Program-made: the position numbers and the translations under genes | NCBI RefSeq assembly: GCF_900215465.1 | Contig: NZ_OBEH01000002.1 | Location: 62,001-126,000, forward strand | Length of the DNA: 64,000 bases | Direction of reading: 5' to 3' | From: Flagellimonas pacifica | GTDB lineage: Bacteria > Bacteroidota > Bacteroidia > Flavobacteriales > Flavobacteriaceae | The notes under the pieces: generated by a model | Databases searched by the model: none | What the model was told of the DNA's origin: nothing | The model's input: only the letters and a program-made list of their open reading frames with translations | In this document: piece after piece, positions 7,061 through 15,507 of the stretch | How positions within the stretch are numbered: the stretch's first letter is position 1 | Layout of the letters: each line of letters opens with the position of its first letter

Positions 7061-9460
7061 ATGATTACCAATACAGAAATTGAAAAAAGGGGCAATCAGT
7101 TCCCAAACCATATAGTAAATTTTAAACAAGAAAACGATAAGCTCTATTTTACCACAGAGAATGGCGTTATTTTGGGGCTAACAGTTTTAAGGGACAGTGC
7201 AATTCGTTTCAGATATGCCACTGAGCATGCTTTTGAACCAGATTTTTCATATGCCATTAGTGATGATGTCAGTTTGGGTTATAATGAACTTGTAGTAAAA
7301 GAAGAAGTCTCTGAATATATCATCACTACTTCAAAAATTAGGATTCACGTTAATAAATCTAACCTAAAGGTTAGAGTATTTGATTTGGATAATGTTGTAA
7401 TTCTAGAAGATGAATTTGGGTTTCATTGGGAAGAGAACTATAACTACGGTGGAAATATCGTTAAAATGAGTAAAATTTGCCATTCTGGTGAAAGTTACTA
7501 CGGTATGGGTGACAAGGCCTCCCATACCAACTTAAAAGGCAAGCGTGTAAATAACTGGGTAACGGATTCCTATGCTTATGGCAAAGACCAGGAGCCATTG
7601 TATAAAGCGATTCCATTTTATGTAGGCCTCAAACAGAACATTGCTTATGGAGTTTTCTTTGACAATTCGTTCAGCACATATTTTGATTTTGCTAATGAGA
7701 AAAGAAATGTGACCAGCTTCTGGGCAGATGGAGGGGAATTGAATTATTATTTCTTCTATGGGCCTAAAATGAATCAAGTAGTTGAAGCCTATACCAATTT
7801 AACAGGGGTTCCTGAACTTCCACCTTTATGGGCTTTGGGTTTTCACCAATCAAAATGGAGCTATTACCCAGAAAAAAAGGTGAGAGAAATAACCTCATCC
7901 TTTAGAAAGCTAAAAATACCTTGTGATGCCATTTATTTAGATATAGATTATATGAATGGTTTTCGCTGTTTTACTTGGGACAATAGTCACTTTCCTGACC
8001 CTAAAAAAATGGTAAAGGATTTAGAAGAGGATGGATTCAAGACCGTTACCATGATTGATCCAGGCATAAAAATAGACAGAAATTACTGGGTGTATCAAGA
8101 AGCCATGGATAATGGATTCTTCTGTCGCCGCGCTGATGGTCCACATTTTAAAGGAAAAGTATGGCCTGGAGAATGTAAGTTTCCAGATTTTACCGACCCT
8201 AAAGTACGCGAATGGTGGGCAGACCTATATAAAGAAATGATTGCCGATATTGGGGTAAAGGGGGTTTGGAACGACATGAACGAACCTGCCATCATGGAGG
8301 TTCCCTCAAAAACTGCAAATTTGGATGTAAGACATGACTATGATGGACATCCTTGTAGTCATAGAAAGGCACACAATGTATACGGTATGCAGATGGTACG
8401 CGCCACTTATGAAGGGGTCAAGAAATTTATGTTCCCCAGAAGACCTTTTGTGCTTACTAGAGCGGCTTATTCAGGGACACAACGGTATTGCGCTACCTGG
8501 ACAGGAGACAATGTAGCAACTTGGGAACATTTGTGGATTGCCAATGTACAAATGCAACGAATGAGTATTAGTGGTTACTCTTTTGTAGGATCAGATATTG
8601 GCGGATTTGCGGAACAACCCAATGGAGAATTGTTTGCCAGATGGATTCAATTGGCAATTTTCCATCCATTTTGTAGAGTACATTCTAGTGGCGATCATGG
8701 AGAACAAGAACCTTGGTCCTTTGGTGATGAAGTAACAGATATTGTTAGAAAATATATCGAACTACGGTATCAGTTACTGCCTTATCTGTACACCATGTTT
8801 TATAAATACATCCAGAATGGACTACCTATGATTCAATCTTTGGTGTTTTATGATCAGGATGATACCCAAACGCACTTTAGAACAGATGAGTTCCTTTTTG
8901 GGGAGCAAATTTTGGTATGCCCGGTTCAAGAACCTAATGCCCAGGGTAGGCGCATGTACTTCCCTAAAGGGAAATGGTATAATTATTGGAATGATGATGT
9001 AGTAACAGGAGGAGTGGAGAAATGGGTTTCTGCCGAGATAGAACAGGTACCTTTATTCATAAAAGAAGGAGCCATGATTCCTAAGTATCCGATACAACAA
9101 TATGTGGGCGAGAAAGAGATAAAGGAATTGGTCATTGAGGTTTACTATAAGGAAGGAATAGAAAATTCCACCATTTATGAAGACCAATTGGATGGATATG
9201 ATTATAAGAAAGGACGATATAGTCTAAGACGTTTTAGACTGCGTGGAAAAGAAAATGAGTTGATTATCCAACAATTTAAAGATGGTAATTTTATCACTTC
9301 GTATGACAAGTTTAAACTTATATTTCATGGACTTCCATTTGAAATTGGGTCTATTGAAGTAAATAATGAGGTAGTAGAACCAAAGGATATAAAATTAAAT
9401 GGAAGCAACAGTATTGAGGTAAGTAAAGATTTTACAGAGCTACACATTACTGGAAAATAA
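7061..9460 (+). CDS. GH31 alpha-glucosidase
   Basis: Glycoside hydrolase family 31 protein of 799 aa. The catalytic barrel contains the nucleophile Asp405 in GVWNDMNEPAI and the acid/base Asp483 in TGDNVATWEH, preceded by an N-terminal galactose-mutarotase-like domain (about 20-240) and followed by beta domains. It has no signal peptide, so it is probably cytoplasmic and acts on maltodextrins or on glycogen side chains. It follows glgB on the same strand and precedes an M48 lipoprotein protease. The specificity (alpha-1,4 glucose versus alpha-xylose) is assigned from overall family resemblance and is not proved by a single residue. Confidence 0.9.
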   Translation: MITNTEIEKRGNQFPNHIVNFKQENDKLYFTTENGVILGLTVLRDSAIRFRYATEHAFEPDFSYAISDDVSLGYNELVVKEEVSEYIITTSKIRIHVNKSNLKVRVFDLDNVVILEDEFGFHWEENYNYGGNIVKMSKICHSGESYYGMGDKASHTNLKGKRVNNWVTDSYAYGKDQEPLYKAIPFYVGLKQNIAYGVFFDNSFSTYFDFANEKRNVTSFWADGGELNYYFFYGPKMNQVVEAYTNLTGVPELPPLWALGFHQSKWSYYPEKKVREITSSFRKLKIPCDAIYLDIDYMNGFRCFTWDNSHFPDPKKMVKDLEEDGFKTVTMIDPGIKIDRNYWVYQEAMDNGFFCRRADGPHFKGKVWPGECKFPDFTDPKVREWWADLYKEMIADIGVKGVWNDMNEPAIMEVPSKTANLDVRHDYDGHPCSHRKAHNVYGMQMVRATYEGVKKFMFPRRPFVLTRAAYSGTQRYCATWTGDNVATWEHLWIANVQMQRMSISGYSFVGSDIGGFAEQPNGELFARWIQLAIFHPFCRVHSSGDHGEQEPWSFGDEVTDIVRKYIELRYQLLPYLYTMFYKYIQNGLPMIQSLVFYDQDDTQTHFRTDEFLFGEQILVCPVQEPNAQGRRMYFPKGKWYNYWNDDVVTGGVEKWVSAEIEQVPLFIKEGAMIPKYPIQQYVGEKEIKELVIEVYYKEGIENSTIYEDQLDGYDYKKGRYSLRRFRLRGKENELIIQQFKDGNFITSYDKFKLIFHGLPFEIGSIEVNNEVVEPKDIKLNGSNSIEVSKDFTELHITGK

Positions 9461-9498
9461 TTTTTTGTATTTTACTTGGACTAAACACTATTAACAAT

Positions 9499-10308
9499 AT
9501 GAAAAGGTTTATTATTACCGTAGCAATTTTTTTAGCGGTTGCTGCATGCAAGACAAATCCGTTTACTGGGAAAAGTACGCTTAACTTTTATCCCAACAGT
9601 CAAATTTTCCCAATGGCATTTGCCCAATACGATCAGTTTTTGACTGATAATAAGGTTGTAACTGGGACATCAGATGCGCAAATGATTACCAAAGTTGGGC
9701 AACGTATTTCCACAGCCGCGGAGCGCTGGTTAGATGCCAACGGTTACCCAGGCTATCTAAAAGATTATAAATGGGAGTACAATTTGGTAAATGATGAAAC
9801 CGTAAATGCATGGTGTATGCCAGGAGGTAAAATTGTATTTTATACTGGTATTTTACCAATTACCCAAACGGAAACAGGCGTTGCCGTTGTCATGGGGCAT
9901 GAAGTAGCCCATGCATTGGCAGATCACGGAGCACAACGTATGAGCGCTGGTATGCTGCAACAAATAGGAGCAGTTGCCGGTAATGTAGCAATTAAAGATC
10001 CTCAAAAACGAAATACCTTTAATCAAGCATATGGGTTAGGGTCAACATTAGGGGTAATGCTCCCTTTTAGCAGAAACCATGAAACCGAAGCAGACAGGAT
10101 AGGGTTGCAAATCATGGCCATAGCGGGGTATAATCCAGATGAGGCTGCGAACCTTTGGAGGAGGATGAAAGCCAAATCCGGAGGTCAAGCACCGCCAGAA
10201 TTTATGAGCACCCATCCATCAAACGATACAAGAATAAACAACCTCATGGCTTGGGCACCGGCTGCAAAACAAGAAGCGGCCAAATATGGGGTAACATCAT
10301 TTAAATAA
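9499..10308 (+). CDS. M48-family metalloprotease lipoprotein
   Basis: Zinc endopeptidase of 269 aa, related to the BepA/LoiP group that clears misassembled outer-membrane proteins. It has a lipoprotein signal (AVAAC, Cys near residue 18), the zinc motif HEVAH (His134, Glu135, His138) and the third ligand Glu195 in HETEADRIG. Anchoring at the periplasmic face of a membrane is expected. It lies 38 bases after the GH31 gene and is closed by a large terminator hairpin before the MFS gene. Confidence 0.9.
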   Translation: MKRFIITVAIFLAVAACKTNPFTGKSTLNFYPNSQIFPMAFAQYDQFLTDNKVVTGTSDAQMITKVGQRISTAAERWLDANGYPGYLKDYKWEYNLVNDETVNAWCMPGGKIVFYTGILPITQTETGVAVVMGHEVAHALADHGAQRMSAGMLQQIGAVAGNVAIKDPQKRNTFNQAYGLGSTLGVMLPFSRNHETEADRIGLQIMAIAGYNPDEAANLWRRMKAKSGGQAPPEFMSTHPSNDTRINNLMAWAPAAKQEAAKYGVTSFK

Positions 10309-10331
10309 CCAATTGATAAACCAAACTGTAG

Positions 10332-10400
10332 TGCCATTTAGAGTGAAGCGGAAAATCTGAAAAGATTTTCTCCCTTGGCTTTAAATGGCATTTTTATTTT
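10332..10400 (+). terminator. Long-stem rho-independent terminator
   Basis: Outer stem TGCCATTTA / TAAATGGCA encloses an inner hairpin GAAAATCT / AGATTTTC, followed by TTTTTATTTT. It ends the M48 transcript, although the MFS start codon lies only nine bases past the T tract. Confidence 0.75.
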
Positions 10401-10408
10401 ATTGAACC

Positions 10409-11734
10409 ATGGAAAAAGTACTCGCATTAAAAGGAAGTAAGAAATTGTTGAATGCTTGGGCTTTTTATGATTGGGCCAACTCTGTGTACAGTTTGGTGAT
10501 TTCTTCGGCTATTTTTCCAATTTTTTATGGAGCATTGTTCCGGGTGGCCGAGATAGAAAAAGTAACCATATTAGGTGGTGAGATTGCCAGAGCCCCATTG
10601 ATTAGTTACGTTACCTCCCTTGCTTTTGTTTTTATAGCTATTATTACCCCTTTGGTATCGGGAATTGCGGATTATTTGGGGAACAAAAAGATTTTTCTTC
10701 AATTTTTTTGCTATTTGGGTGCACTGTCTTGCATTGGATTGTATTGGTTTTCGCTGGAGAATATTTATTTTGGGTTAACCTGTTATTTCTTTGGTTTAGT
10801 TGGTTTTTGGGTAAGCTTTGCTATCAACAATTCTTATCTACCGGATATTGCTTTTCCTGAACAACAAGATGGCATAAGTGCCAAAGGATTTTCATTGGGT
10901 TATGTAGGTAGCGTAATCTTATTGGTATTTAATCTTGCTATGGTTATGCAGCCTGCCGTTTTTGGTATTACGGATAGTGGGGGAGAGGTAGCCGAGGTCA
11001 AGGCTATGAAATACTCTTTTATTTCAGTTGGAATCTGGTGGATTTTGTTTAGTCAATATACCTTCTTACATCTACCTAAGGGATATAAAAAGGAAGGAGC
11101 GCGCACCAATATTGTCTTAAACGGATTCAAGGAATTGAAAAGTGTATGGAAGCAATTAGGTGCGGAGACTCAGCTTAAACGCTATTTAGGCGCTTTCTTT
11201 GTCTACAGTATGGCAGTGCAAACCATTATGTTGATTGCAACTTATTTTGGTGAGGAAGAAATTAATTGGGGGACGGATAGCGAACGTACAACTGGACTTA
11301 TTATCAGTATTTTGGTTATACAGATTGTTGCAATTTTTGGGGCCACAATAACCGCAAGAGCTTCAAAAAGCTACGGAAACATTAAGACTTTGATCGTTAT
11401 CAATTTGATTTGGATGTTACTATGTATCTACGCCTATTTTTTACAAACCCCAATGGATTTTTATATTGCTGCCGGATTTGTGGGTGTCGTAATGGGTGGA
11501 ATTCAGGCTTTATCTCGTTCAACATATTCCAAATTTTTGCCAGAAACTACAGATACCACTTCGTTTTTCAGTTTTTATGATGTTGCTGAAAAAATAGGGA
11601 TAGTGATAGGTACTTTTTTATATGGTGCCGTGGCTCAACTCACCGGAAGCATGAGAAACAGCACCATCTTTTTAGGGTTGTTCTTTTTGGTGGGAATGTT
11701 CTTATTGACAAGGGTGAATAAAAAAAGTAGATAA
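10409..11734 (+). CDS. UMF1/Atg22-like MFS transporter
   Basis: Integral inner-membrane transporter of 441 aa with about twelve hydrophobic helices. The N-terminal AWAFYDWANSVYSLVI signature is the hallmark of the UMF1 (vacuole effluxer Atg22-like) branch of the major facilitator superfamily. Bacterial substrates are not established; the yeast homologue exports amino acids from the vacuole. Downstream, an NTF2-like lipoprotein gene starts one base after the stop codon, so the two are co-transcribed up to the terminator at 12256. Confidence 0.85.
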   Translation: MEKVLALKGSKKLLNAWAFYDWANSVYSLVISSAIFPIFYGALFRVAEIEKVTILGGEIARAPLISYVTSLAFVFIAIITPLVSGIADYLGNKKIFLQFFCYLGALSCIGLYWFSLENIYFGLTCYFFGLVGFWVSFAINNSYLPDIAFPEQQDGISAKGFSLGYVGSVILLVFNLAMVMQPAVFGITDSGGEVAEVKAMKYSFISVGIWWILFSQYTFLHLPKGYKKEGARTNIVLNGFKELKSVWKQLGAETQLKRYLGAFFVYSMAVQTIMLIATYFGEEEINWGTDSERTTGLIISILVIQIVAIFGATITARASKSYGNIKTLIVINLIWMLLCIYAYFLQTPMDFYIAAGFVGVVMGGIQALSRSTYSKFLPETTDTTSFFSFYDVAEKIGIVIGTFLYGAVAQLTGSMRNSTIFLGLFFLVGMFLLTRVNKKSR

Positions 11735-11735
11735 A

Positions 11736-12251
11736 ATGGTAAATTTTCAAAACATAAGTTATATAGCTAGATGCTTATTGCTATCAACGATTATTTTACC
11801 ATCTTTTTTTTCATGTGAGAGAGTCAAGAAACAGAATATTGCCAAAACTGTTGAAGAGTATTACGATACTTTTAAGGAAAGGAAAGATTTTGATAAGTTC
11901 ATGTCATTTTATGACGATGAGGTTGTTCTAGAGGATGTAGTGAATGCAGATAGAATTATAGGAAAGAAAGAACTTACTGAGTTTTTCGATTGGAATAACC
12001 CAGATTTTCAAAAAGGAGCTGCTGATGCTCTGGTCATTTATGAACAGATTATTGAAGGTAATAAAGTTGTTACACGAGGCTATTATACGGAATTTCTTTG
12101 GGGAGGAACAAAGTTTGAAGCTATGCATTTTGTTATGATACTAACTTTTAACGAATCCGGTAAAATTATTAAGCATATAGATTGGATTAATTACCCATCA
12201 AATTTGATTGACTATAACAATAGAAGAAACTCCAACGAATGGATCAGGTAA
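11736..12251 (+). CDS. NTF2/SnoaL-like lipoprotein
   Basis: Protein of 171 aa with a lipoprotein-type signal (hydrophobic residues 10-25 ending FFSC, Cys near 27) and a domain of about 120 residues resembling the SnoaL-like/NTF2 cone fold (YYDTFKERKDFDKFMSFYDD... pattern, with an aromatic-rich second half). The fold holds small ligands or serves as a protein partner, and no catalytic residues can be assigned. Translation is probably coupled to the MFS gene, whose stop codon is one base upstream. Another NTF2-like lipoprotein lies at 18876 on the other strand. Confidence 0.65.
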   Translation: MVNFQNISYIARCLLLSTIILPSFFSCERVKKQNIAKTVEEYYDTFKERKDFDKFMSFYDDEVVLEDVVNADRIIGKKELTEFFDWNNPDFQKGAADALVIYEQIIEGNKVVTRGYYTEFLWGGTKFEAMHFVMILTFNESGKIIKHIDWINYPSNLIDYNNRRNSNEWIR

Positions 12252-12255
12252 TAAA

Positions 12256-12290
12256 AAGCCCGAACCTTTAGGTTCGGGCTTTCTGTTTTT
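12256..12290. terminator. Bidirectional terminator
   Basis: Perfect 12-bp stem AAAGCCCGAACC / GGTTCGGGCTTT with a four-base loop, followed by a T-rich tract and preceded by an A-rich tract. It separates the convergent NTF2-like lipoprotein (plus) and DUF2807 (minus) genes. Confidence 0.85.
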
Positions 12291-12345
12291 GATTGATGGT
12301 TCCGATACCTCGGAAGCTTGTTTTTGATTGGTGATAAACTCCGTT

Positions 12346-13071
12346 CTATCCTCTGGATATATCTCCAGAACCAGAAGATTTACTATTAACTTTTTTAGGA
12401 TTTCCACGATAACTGATATCACCAGAACCAGAGACTCGGGCATCTATAGCTTGATTTGCTGTAACCCTTATATCAGCAGAACCAGAGACCTGAGCGGTGA
12501 CAAACTCTGCTTCTAGCTCATAAGCCTTTACATCTCCAGAGCCTGAAACCTGAATGTCAAGATCTGTGGTTTTTCCCTCTAGATTTATGTCTCCAGAACC
12601 AGATAGGGCAGCTTTTACACTTTGTGCATCTACAGCTAGGGAAATATCACCTGAACCGGACATTCTGGCACTAAAGTTATTTGACTTCAATGTAGTTCTG
12701 CCCACAATATCACCTGATCCGGACAAAGCTACAGCATCGATTTGTTCTACAGGTACGGTAATCATAATTCCGGAATTCCAGTTGGAAGGTCTAAGATTTA
12801 CTCCTTTTTTAACCTTGATTACCAATTTCCCATCCTTTACCTCTGTTTTGATGTATTCGAGCAGGTTTGATTCTCCCTTTAAGGAAATTTCACCCTCGTT
12901 CCCGTCAACCAGTTCCACATCAAACCAACCTGCCAACGCAACTGCATCATATTCACCAACAGATCTTTCTATGGTTACAACATTTCCGTTCCCTTTTACT
13001 CTTTTGCCCCATTGAGCATTTGTAATGGCTACCATTGATAGCGCTAATCCTAATGTGATTAATTTTTTCAT
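12346..13071 (-). CDS. Head-GIN domain (DUF2807) protein with GSGD repeats
   Basis: Exported protein of 241 aa with a signal peptide (cleavage after about residue 19, TNAQ). It folds as a putative auto-transporter adhesin-like beta-helix: the motif SGSGDI or a close variant recurs about every 20-22 residues (seven times) in the C-terminal half. It is the last gene of the minus-strand operon sigma factor - anti-sigma - DUF4097 - DUF2807. Proteins of this kind are common beside ECF sigma factors in Bacteroidota and are probably envelope-associated. Their molecular role is unknown. Confidence 0.85.
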   Translation of the reverse strand: MKKLITLGLALSMVAITNAQWGKRVKGNGNVVTIERSVGEYDAVALAGWFDVELVDGNEGEISLKGESNLLEYIKTEVKDGKLVIKVKKGVNLRPSNWNSGIMITVPVEQIDAVALSGSGDIVGRTTLKSNNFSARMSGSGDISLAVDAQSVKAALSGSGDINLEGKTTDLDIQVSGSGDVKAYELEAEFVTAQVSGSADIRVTANQAIDARVSGSGDISYRGNPKKVNSKSSGSGDISRG

Positions 13072-13098
13072 GATTGTGTTTTTGGTATTGTTTTTTGA

Positions 13099-14193
13099 TT
13101 AATTCTGATAAAATGTAACTCCTCCATATTCACTGTTGATGTATACCGTGTTTCCGGAATTTTCTTTGCCATAATAGCCCTTGTAATATTTTTCGCTTGA
13201 CTTTTCTTTACTGATATTGATTTCGAAAGCATCTTTTCCACTTACACCTGCATATTCTGTAGAAATTTCAAAATCAAAATGGTAACCAGGGTTATATCCT
13301 ATTTTCACCCCTGTGTAATCGGTTTTAATGTTCATATCTCCAGCATCAGGAGCCATTTCACTGATTTTTAAGGAACCATAATCTGATGTGATACTGACAT
13401 TGCCGTGCACAGTTCCCAATTTAACCCCAATATAGTCGCCGTTACCATTTATGTTATTTAAGTTATCGACCTGAATGGAGCCATAGTCACTGGAGTAATC
13501 CAAATTGCCCATTTCTTTTATCACAGCGTTGGTATAATCTGCTCTAACGTTAAGGTCTCCAGCTTTTTCAACTGTGAATCCTGAATAATCTGCTATGATT
13601 TCACCACTATTGATATAGTCAAAGGTTGACCGGGAGGTATAATCAAATCTCAGCTCGTTGTTCCTGCCCCTTAATTCCCCAACATCAATTTTTCCGTAAT
13701 CACAATTAATTTTTGCGTGCCCGTCAACACGGTCTAAATAAATGTTTCCGTAGTCATTGCTCAAATGAACACTGTTTTTTACAGGAATTTTAATGGTATA
13801 GTTGACCTGTACACTTACATTGTTTCGCTTTCCCCATTTCCAGCCCCAATTTCTATCACGATCTCCAAAAAGAGTCCTAGCAGAAACCATACTGGCATTA
13901 TTCTCAAAGCTAACGTCTATTTCGTTCAATCTATCTTGAACTTTCTCCTCGTTATTGCCGTTGGTCTTTATGTGTACTTCAATAACTACCCTGTCTTCAT
14001 TCCAAGAGGTAATATTAAGGTTGCCATAGCTGTTTTTTACTTTAAAGAGCGCATCGGAGTTTACGTTGAACTCTTTTTTTATGGTCTTTTCTTTGGTGTA
14101 TTTTCCGCCCATTTTCCCCGTATTGGCACTTAGGGCCATGGGAAGCAGGGTTAGTGCCAAAAAGACATATTTATATAGTAAAGTTTTCATCAT
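13099..14193 (-). CDS. DUF4097-family exported beta-helix protein
   Basis: Protein of 364 aa with a signal peptide (residues 1-22, ALSA) and a repetitive beta-structured body. Short strands of the type DYGNI, DYGSI, DYTGV and EYAGV recur about every 20 residues, giving a right-handed helix comparable to DUF2807. It starts inside the 3' end of the anti-sigma gene (23-base overlap) and is followed by the DUF2807 gene 27 bases on. It probably works with that protein in the envelope, where it may be an output or a sensor of the sigma factor. This is inference from gene order. Confidence 0.8.
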   Translation of the reverse strand: MMKTLLYKYVFLALTLLPMALSANTGKMGGKYTKEKTIKKEFNVNSDALFKVKNSYGNLNITSWNEDRVVIEVHIKTNGNNEEKVQDRLNEIDVSFENNASMVSARTLFGDRDRNWGWKWGKRNNVSVQVNYTIKIPVKNSVHLSNDYGNIYLDRVDGHAKINCDYGKIDVGELRGRNNELRFDYTSRSTFDYINSGEIIADYSGFTVEKAGDLNVRADYTNAVIKEMGNLDYSSDYGSIQVDNLNNINGNGDYIGVKLGTVHGNVSITSDYGSLKISEMAPDAGDMNIKTDYTGVKIGYNPGYHFDFEISTEYAGVSGKDAFEINISKEKSSEKYYKGYYGKENSGNTVYINSEYGGVTFYQN

Positions 14194-14731
14194 TGTATGA
14201 TTTTAAATTCTTAATGTTTTCAATATTGGTCAATACCTCTTTTAATAAATCTATTCTTGTTTGGAAATTGGTGATCATGGCATTAAGGATAATTTTACTA
14301 TCCCCACCATTTATCAGTTCTTTTTCCAAGTTTTGGTAGTTTATTTCCAATTTGTCCAGTTGTAATAAAGTGTCATCTACCAGTTTGGCCGTTTCAGGTG
14401 ATTTTTCATCCTTGAGCAATTGAATTTGTTCCTCAATAAGACTAGCAAAATAGAATTCAGTTTGTGATACTTCTGGCGAAATTTCGACCACCTGCTCCTT
14501 AATACTTGGTTCAGTGTTGAACACTTGTAGCCCAAGTAAACAAACAATGACCACAGAAGCTGCAATGGACAAAGGTTTCCACCAGTTTGTCTTTTTCTTT
14601 TGAAGCGTAACCACTCCGTTTGCTTTGTTCAGTTTTTCTAAAAACCGATCTTGGTGCCCCCCTCTTGGTTCTTCATGGTCAAAATCACCTTGAAGCCTTT
14701 CAAACAGCTGATTTAAGTTATCTTTCTTCAT
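14171..14731 (-). CDS. Probable anti-sigma factor (single-pass membrane protein)
   Basis: Protein of 186 aa with a cytoplasmic N-terminus of about 45 residues, one transmembrane helix (about 48-67, PLSIAASVVIVCLLGLQVF) and a periplasmic C-terminal coiled-coil-like part. Its start overlaps the sigma-factor stop by 4 bases and its 3' end overlaps DUF4097 by 23 bases, so all are coupled. No named anti-sigma domain (such as a zinc CxxC with His) is visible. The call rests on topology and on its place directly after the ECF sigma gene. Confidence 0.65.
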   Translation of the reverse strand: MKKDNLNQLFERLQGDFDHEEPRGGHQDRFLEKLNKANGVVTLQKKKTNWWKPLSIAASVVIVCLLGLQVFNTEPSIKEQVVEISPEVSQTEFYFASLIEEQIQLLKDEKSPETAKLVDDTLLQLDKLEINYQNLEKELINGGDSKIILNAMITNFQTRIDLLKEVLTNIENIKNLKSYNDENFTI

Positions 14732-15291
14732 ATCCCTGCATTTACAGTCAATTTTTTCCTCAGACTTTCTTTAGCTCTAGAAATCGTTGTTCTACAATTT
14801 GCGTAGCTAATGTTCATGATATCACTGATTTCTTCGTAATCGTACCCTTCAACTAAATGTAAGGTCAAAGAAACTCTGTAATTGTCTTTTAAACTTTTCA
14901 TGGTTTCCATCACTTTTTGAGCCTTCAGTTCAGTATAACCATCGTGATTCAAAGCAACTTCATCATTATCTTCGACCCTGTACATTACTTCATCCAAATC
15001 CACAGCTCTTGTTTTTTGCTGTTTTTTGTAATGATAAATACTGTTGTTGATCACAATTCGCTTTAACCAGGCCCCAAAGGCGACATCCCCCTTAAATGTG
15101 TGCAGTTTCGTAAACGCGTTCAAAAACGATTCCTGCATTACATCTTCAGCTTCAGCCGAGTCTTTTACAATCCTAAAAGCTGTATTGTACATAGCTTTGT
15201 AATAGCGATTGTAAATTTCCAATTGTGCACTTTGTTTTCCTTTTAGGCACGATTGAAGCAGTGCATCAGTATGTTCATTTTGGTGGCTCAA
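14728..15291 (-). CDS. ECF-type RNA polymerase sigma factor
   Basis: Sigma-70 family protein of 187 aa. Region 2 lies at about residues 25-95 (YNTAFRIVKDSAEAEDVMQESFLNAF, then FGAWLKRIVINNS) and region 4 at about 125-180 (YRVSLTLHLVEGYDYEEISDIM, then CRTTISRAKESLRKKL). There is no region 1.1 or 3, as in extracytoplasmic-function sigmas. It heads the operon encoding a membrane-bound likely anti-sigma and two exported beta-helix proteins, and probably controls it in response to an envelope signal. Its own promoter is not recognisable as the housekeeping TAnnTTTG type. Confidence 0.92.
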   Translation of the reverse strand: MSHQNEHTDALLQSCLKGKQSAQLEIYNRYYKAMYNTAFRIVKDSAEAEDVMQESFLNAFTKLHTFKGDVAFGAWLKRIVINNSIYHYKKQQKTRAVDLDEVMYRVEDNDEVALNHDGYTELKAQKVMETMKSLKDNYRVSLTLHLVEGYDYEEISDIMNISYANCRTTISRAKESLRKKLTVNAGI

Positions 15292-15364
15292 AAAATGAAT
15301 GGTTTGTCTTATAGATTGATGAATTTATCAATTGTTACACTTTTTCTGAAATTTTAATTTTTAA

Positions 15365-15379
15365 TGGCACAAGAATTGC
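15365..15379 (+). promoter_or_regulatory. Sigma-54-like promoter upstream of lon
   Basis: TGGCACAAGAATTGC matches the RpoN consensus TGGCAC-N5-TTGC, with the essential GG and GC dinucleotides separated by exactly ten bases. A start near 15391 would give a lon leader of about 117 bases. No TAnnTTTG housekeeping box is visible in the 215-base gap. A 19-codon ORF (MKKNLNAMV..., 15390-15449) begins at the predicted start site and is probably not translated. Confidence 0.5.
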
Positions 15380-15507
15380 CTTTATAGAGATGAAAAAGAA
15401 CCTAAATGCCATGGTATTACTTAGTTTGAAGGAATTACAAAGGTGTTAGGTTCTGGAATAAACTGACGATATGGGTTATTTGTGACAAAATGGCCGAAAG
15501 ATAAGAT

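Noticed and set aside
15390-15449. 19-codon ORF at the predicted sigma-54 start site
   Set aside because: It would be leaderless, has no recognisable product and stops before lon. It is more likely leader sequence or a decayed relic.
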